Origin: CADEED01 sp964444835
Lineage (GTDB): Bacteria; Pseudomonadota; Gammaproteobacteria; Steroidobacterales; Steroidobacteraceae
DNA length: 64,000 nucleotides
Assembly (NCBI GenBank): GCA_964444835.1
Contig: CAYUIT010000004.1
Location: forward strand, 1 to 64,000
Reading direction: 5' to 3'
Shown here: piece by piece, positions 60,393 to 64,000 of the stretch
Layout of the letters: each line of letters begins with the position of its first letter
Numbering within the stretch: position 1 is the stretch's first letter
Notes under the pieces: model-generated
The model's database searches: none
The model's input: the letters and a program-made list of their open reading frames with translations, nothing else
Told to the model about the DNA's origin: nothing
Made by a program: the position numbers and the translations under genes

Positions 60393-61648
60393 GCGCGGCG
60401 GCTTCGATGCGGGGCGTCAGCATCTTGGGTTCCACCGGCACGATCGGTGACAACACGCTCGACGTGATTGCGCGCCATCCTGATCGTCTCCGCGTCATTG
60501 CGTTGGGCGCGCGCAGCAATGTTCCGAAAATGCTCGCGCAGATCGAGCGCTTCCAGCCGCGCTACGCGGCGCTGGCGGATACCACCTCAGGTGAGCAGTT
60601 GCGGCGCGAAGTGGCGCAGCGCCGCCTCGCGACGCAGGTGTTGGTGGGGCCCGATGCGCTTGTGCAGATTGCGACTTTGCCGGAGGCGGACGCCGTGATG
60701 GCGGCCATCGTCGGAGGCGCGGGCCTGGCCTCAACGCTCGCAGCGGCCAAGGCAGGCAAACGGTTGCTGCTCGCGAACAAAGAGTCGTTAGTCATGGCCG
60801 GTCCGCTGATGATGGATGCCGTACGCGCGAGCGGCGCCACGCTGTTGCCGATCGACAGCGAGCACAATGCAATCTTTCAGTGCTTGCCGCCTGCAGCGGT
60901 GCCAGGCCAAGCGCCGCCGGGTGTCCGGCGCATCTTGTTGACTGCCAGTGGCGGGCCCTTCATCGACTGGCCCGCGGACAAGCTCGGCGAGGTCACGCCG
61001 GCTCAAGCGTGCGCGCACCCGAACTGGGTCATGGGGCAGAAGATCTCCGTCGACTCCGCCACGCTCATGAACAAGGGGCTCGAGTTCATCGAGGCGCGCT
61101 TGCTGTTCGGCGTAACGCCGGAGCAGATCGAAGTGGTCGTGCACCGCGAGAGCATCATCCATTCGATGGTTGAATATGTCGACGGCAGCGTTTTGGCGCA
61201 GCTTGGCTCGCCGGACATGCGCACGCCCATTGCCCATGCACTCGCGTGGCCGGAGCGTGTTGCGTCCGGTGTACAATTCCTCGATTTGGTCCGCGTGGGA
61301 CGTTTGCGTTTCGAGATGCCCGACTTACAACGGTTTCCGGCCCTCCCGTTGGCTTATGAAGCTGCGCGGGTTGGGGGCTTGGCGCCAGCCATTCTGAACG
61401 CGGCCAACGAAGTGGCTGTCGGGGCGTTTCTGGCGGGCCAATTGAACTTTGCCCGCATTCCGGCAGTCATTGAAGCAGTCATGACATCTATGCCACGTGG
61501 CGACGCCGCCACACTAGAAGGCGTGCTGGCAGCCGATGCAGAGGCGCGGCGACGCGCTCAGGAGCGCGTCGCGTCAGGGGTCGGTCTCTCCGGTCATGGC
61601 GGGGCGGCTCGAGTACAGGCGGCCGTGGCGCCGGCAAAAGGGCACTGA
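60389..61648 (+). CDS. dxr: 1-deoxy-D-xylulose-5-phosphate reductoisomerase
   Basis: Second step of the MEP isoprenoid pathway. GTG 60389 overlaps the cdsA stop (GTGA) and gives 419 residues; ATG 60407 (MRGVSILGSTGTIGDNT) is the alternative. NADPH motif GSTGTIG, LANKESLVMAG, metal-binding IDSEHNAIFQCL and TASGGPF, and MGQKISVDSATLMNKGLEFI are all present. The C-terminal 25 residues are an Ala/Arg-rich extension. Confidence 0.96.
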   Translation: MSAAASMRGVSILGSTGTIGDNTLDVIARHPDRLRVIALGARSNVPKMLAQIERFQPRYAALADTTSGEQLRREVAQRRLATQVLVGPDALVQIATLPEADAVMAAIVGGAGLASTLAAAKAGKRLLLANKESLVMAGPLMMDAVRASGATLLPIDSEHNAIFQCLPPAAVPGQAPPGVRRILLTASGGPFIDWPADKLGEVTPAQACAHPNWVMGQKISVDSATLMNKGLEFIEARLLFGVTPEQIEVVVHRESIIHSMVEYVDGSVLAQLGSPDMRTPIAHALAWPERVASGVQFLDLVRVGRLRFEMPDLQRFPALPLAYEAARVGGLAPAILNAANEVAVGAFLAGQLNFARIPAVIEAVMTSMPRGDAATLEGVLAADAEARRRAQERVASGVGLSGHGGAARVQAAVAPAKGH

Positions 61649-63030
61649 TGAGCGTTCTCTGGCAAGCACTGTGGTTCCTCGTCGCCATTGCGTTGCTCGT
61701 GACCATTCACGAGTACGGGCATTACTGGGTTGCGAAGAAACTCGGCTTCAAGGTGCTGCGTTTTTCCGTCGGCTTCGGCAAGCCGCTGTTGCGCCGCGTG
61801 AGCCGCGGACCCGACGCGACTGAATTCGTCGTCGCTGCCATCCCACTCGGCGGCTACGTGAAGTTGTTAGATGAGCGCGAGGGCGACGTGCCACCCGCCG
61901 AGTTGCACCGTTCGTTCACTCGCAAGGCGCCGTGGCAGCGCATTCTGGTGTTGCTGGCGGGGCCTGCCGCAAACATCTTGTTTGCGATCGCCGTGCTGTG
62001 GGGCGTGTTCTGGTTCAACGGTGTGACGCATCTGCGGCCAGTGCTTGGTGACATCACACTCGATTCCGTCGCCGCGAAAGCAGGTTTCGCGACCGGTGAC
62101 GAAATTCTCCGCATCGATGGCGCTGCGGTGCGAGATCAACGCGATGTGGTTCTGGGCTTGCTCAACGTTGTGAGCTCCTCCGGCCGTGCCACCGTCGAAG
62201 TGCGCTCAGCCGACGGCGAGGTGCGGCAGCGGATCGTCAACGTGGCCGACTCTGCACAACGCCGTGCGATGACCGAACCTGGCCGGCTATTGCCGGGTCT
62301 CGGCATCGATTGGGCGCGGCCGCCGATTCCAGCCGTGCTCGGGGAGATCGCGCCTGGTTCTGCGGCTGCCAAGGCGGGCCTTGCGACGGGCGACAAGATT
62401 CTGGCCATCGACGGTCGCCGGATCGGCGACTTCGTCGAGATCCGCGCCACGATTGCAAAGCGGCCGGGCGAGGAAGTGGTCGTGCAGTATGAGCGCGACG
62501 GCAATACGCGCACGGTGCGGCTGACGCTCGGCACAGTGCAGGAAGACGGCGAGGCGCGTGGTGTGCTCGGCGTCGGGCCCGCACGTATCGGCAAGTTGCC
62601 GGAGTCGATGTATCGGCAGGTGGCTCTGGGCCCGCTCGAATCGCTCGTGTATGGCACGCAGGAAGCTTGGTCGATGACGGTGCTGCAGGCGCAGTTTTTT
62701 GTCCGCATGTTGAGCGGCCAAGTGTCGGTGAAAAATCTGTCTGGGCCGTTGTCGATCGCCGAGTACGCCGGCGACTCAGCGACACAAGGGCCGTCGCAGT
62801 TTCTGATGTTCTTGGTGTTGATTTCGTTGTCGCTCGGTTTTCTGAATCTGCTGCCAATTCCGATCCTCGACGGTGGGCAAATCGTCTACGCCGGCGCGGA
62901 GTGGATCAAAGGATCGCCGTTGTCTGAGCGCATTCAGGCTTTGGGTCAACAGGTCGGCTTGGCGCTGTTGGTGCTCTTGATGGGCATGGCGTTCTTCAAC
63001 GATATTTCACGGGCATTGTTAGGCGGCTGA
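61648..63030 (+). CDS. rseP: Site-2 protease RseP
   Basis: Intramembrane zinc protease that cleaves RseA to release sigma-E. 460 residues. Zinc site HEYGH (residues 21-25) in the first helix; two PDZ domains (about 115-190 and 215-300); the third zinc ligand region NLLPIPILDGGQIVY; C-terminal helix. ATG overlaps the dxr TGA by one base. Confidence 0.96.
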   Translation: MSVLWQALWFLVAIALLVTIHEYGHYWVAKKLGFKVLRFSVGFGKPLLRRVSRGPDATEFVVAAIPLGGYVKLLDEREGDVPPAELHRSFTRKAPWQRILVLLAGPAANILFAIAVLWGVFWFNGVTHLRPVLGDITLDSVAAKAGFATGDEILRIDGAAVRDQRDVVLGLLNVVSSSGRATVEVRSADGEVRQRIVNVADSAQRRAMTEPGRLLPGLGIDWARPPIPAVLGEIAPGSAAAKAGLATGDKILAIDGRRIGDFVEIRATIAKRPGEEVVVQYERDGNTRTVRLTLGTVQEDGEARGVLGVGPARIGKLPESMYRQVALGPLESLVYGTQEAWSMTVLQAQFFVRMLSGQVSVKNLSGPLSIAEYAGDSATQGPSQFLMFLVLISLSLGFLNLLPIPILDGGQIVYAGAEWIKGSPLSERIQALGQQVGLALLVLLMGMAFFNDISRALLGG

Positions 63031-63076
63031 CCGTCGCGCAGCGTTCGGCAGCTCATTCAAGGTTTAGGGGATCATC

Positions 63077-64000
63077 TTGTCGTTCAAAGTTCGTCAGGCC
63101 GTGCTCGCGGCACTTACCTCGATGGCCCTAGCACCCTACGTCGTTGCGCAAGAGTCGCCCGATTTCGTCGTCGGCGATATCCGTGTCGAAGGTTTGCAGC
63201 GAGTTTCCGAAGGTACGGTCTATAACTACCTGCCGGTCAACATCGGCGACAAGCTCACGCCGACGCGCATCCGTGAGTCGGTGCGAGCGCTGTACGACAC
63301 AGGGTTCTTTCGCGACGTGGAGCTGCGACGCGACGGCAATACGCTCGTAGTGTTCCTGATCGAGCGCCCGACGATCGAGAGCTTTGAGCTCAAGGGCAAC
63401 AAGGACATCAAGACGGAAGACTTGACCAAGAGCTTGCGCAACGTCGGTCTTGCACAAGGCAAGACGTTCGATCGCTCGGTGCTCGAGGACGTGCGCGCGT
63501 TCCTGCAAGACCAGTATGGTAGCCGCGGCAAGTATGCTGCGCGGATCGACACGAACGTCGAGGACATCGGCAGCAATCGCGTCAAGGTGAAGATTGATAT
63601 CACCGAGGGTAAGCGCGCCAAGATTCGCCAGATCAATATCGTCGGCAATGAAAAGTTCGACGACGAAGCGATCCTCGAAGACTTCGAATTGAAGACGCCC
63701 AATTGGCTGTCTTGGTACCGGCAAGACGATCGTTATTCACGCGAGTCGTTGCAAGGCGATCTTGAGAAACTCCGCTCCTACTACATGGATCGCGGCCACG
63801 CGAATTTCCAGGTGGAGTCCACACAAGTTGCGATTGCACCCGACAAAGACGACATCTTCATCACCGTCAATATCGACGAGGGCGAGGTGTTCAAAGTCAA
63901 GGAAGTGAAGCTGGCCGGCAATTTCGTCGTGCCGGAGGCCGAGCTGAAGCGTTACTTGTTAGTGGCGCCGGGGTCGACCTATTCCCGCAAAGTGATGACG
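63077..64000 (+). CDS. bamA: Outer-membrane assembly factor BamA (5' part only)
   Basis: Core of the BAM complex that inserts outer-membrane barrels. TTG start at 63077 with AGGGG seven bases upstream; no ATG gives the signal peptide. 308 codons are seen: signal peptide about 1-24 (APYVVAQ), then POTRA repeats, with GDIRVEGLQRVSEGTVYNYL (POTRA1), RPTIESFELKGNKDIKTEDL (POTRA2), IRQINIVGNEKFDDEAILED (POTRA3) and KVKEVKLAGNFVVPEAEL (POTRA4). The fifth POTRA and the barrel lie beyond the window. 46 bases after rseP. Confidence 0.95.
   Translation, partial: MSFKVRQAVLAALTSMALAPYVVAQESPDFVVGDIRVEGLQRVSEGTVYNYLPVNIGDKLTPTRIRESVRALYDTGFFRDVELRRDGNTLVVFLIERPTIESFELKGNKDIKTEDLTKSLRNVGLAQGKTFDRSVLEDVRAFLQDQYGSRGKYAARIDTNVEDIGSNRVKVKIDITEGKRAKIRQINIVGNEKFDDEAILEDFELKTPNWLSWYRQDDRYSRESLQGDLEKLRSYYMDRGHANFQVESTQVAIAPDKDDIFITVNIDEGEVFKVKEVKLAGNFVVPEAELKRYLLVAPGSTYSRKVMT

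Noticed and set aside
1..64000. tRNA/rRNA genes, CRISPR arrays, insertion sequences, prophage or restriction genes
   Set aside because: I looked for cloverleaf-like repeats, regular spaced repeats, transposase motifs and phage modules and saw none.

Overview
The window is chromosomal DNA from a high-GC (roughly 60% by eye) gammaproteobacterium. The clearest support is the block dapC-glnD-map followed divergently by rpsB-tsf-pyrH-frr-uppS-cdsA-dxr-rseP-bamA, the yoaA-tsaB pair, and Pho boxes ahead of phoB and pstS. A Steroidobacter/Nevskia-like lineage is my guess only. It is one end-to-end housekeeping region: I see no tRNA, rRNA, CRISPR array, insertion sequence or phage gene, and no gene-free stretch longer than 300 bases. 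One 100-N assembly gap lies inside pstA.

Layout. 1-1248 (minus): both subunits of a 3-oxoacid CoA-transferase (scoB cut by the window edge). 1284-9301 (minus): a complete high-affinity potassium operon, small ORF-kdpF-kdpA-kdpB-kdpC-kdpD-kdpE, tightly overlapped. 9417-16395: tRNA/rRNA modification genes (SpoU-type methyltransferase, rlmE, dusA), a large FAD protein, two exported proteins (NIPSNAP and DUF1579-like) and a secreted M28 peptidase. 16532-17440: a soluble class III cyclase fused to an FHA domain. 17437-22718 (minus): GTP-type PEP carboxykinase, a phasin, an intracellular PHA depolymerase and PHA synthase, i.e. polyester storage.

22957-31705 (plus) is the most unusual part: three exported DUF11-type proteins followed by a 1,950-residue protein combining DUF11, an OmpA peptidoglycan-binding domain, an Ig-like domain and a long C-terminal part that looks like an outer-membrane barrel. 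The four share an N-terminal signature and a DUF11 core motif. A perfect TGTGA-N6-TCACA site sits 32 bases (centre to centre) ahead of a -10 box, the geometry of a class II CRP/Vfr-activated promoter. A strong hairpin precedes the giant gene. I know no characterised counterpart.

31729-47002: yoaA, tsaB, then the phosphate regulon: phoB-phoR-phoU, dsbB, (dapE on the other strand), pstS1-porin-pstS2-pstC-pstA-pstB-phoU2. Triple 11-base-period Pho half-sites precede phoB and pstS1. 46999-55314: dapD, a NarL-type two-component pair, dapC, glnD, map. 55334-64000: rpsB (with a long tail) to bamA, the translation, isoprenoid, phospholipid and envelope-assembly cluster.

A sequence-level oddity runs through the whole window: the heptamer TTGTTAG/CTAACAA occurs about ten times more often than base composition predicts, in several reading frames.
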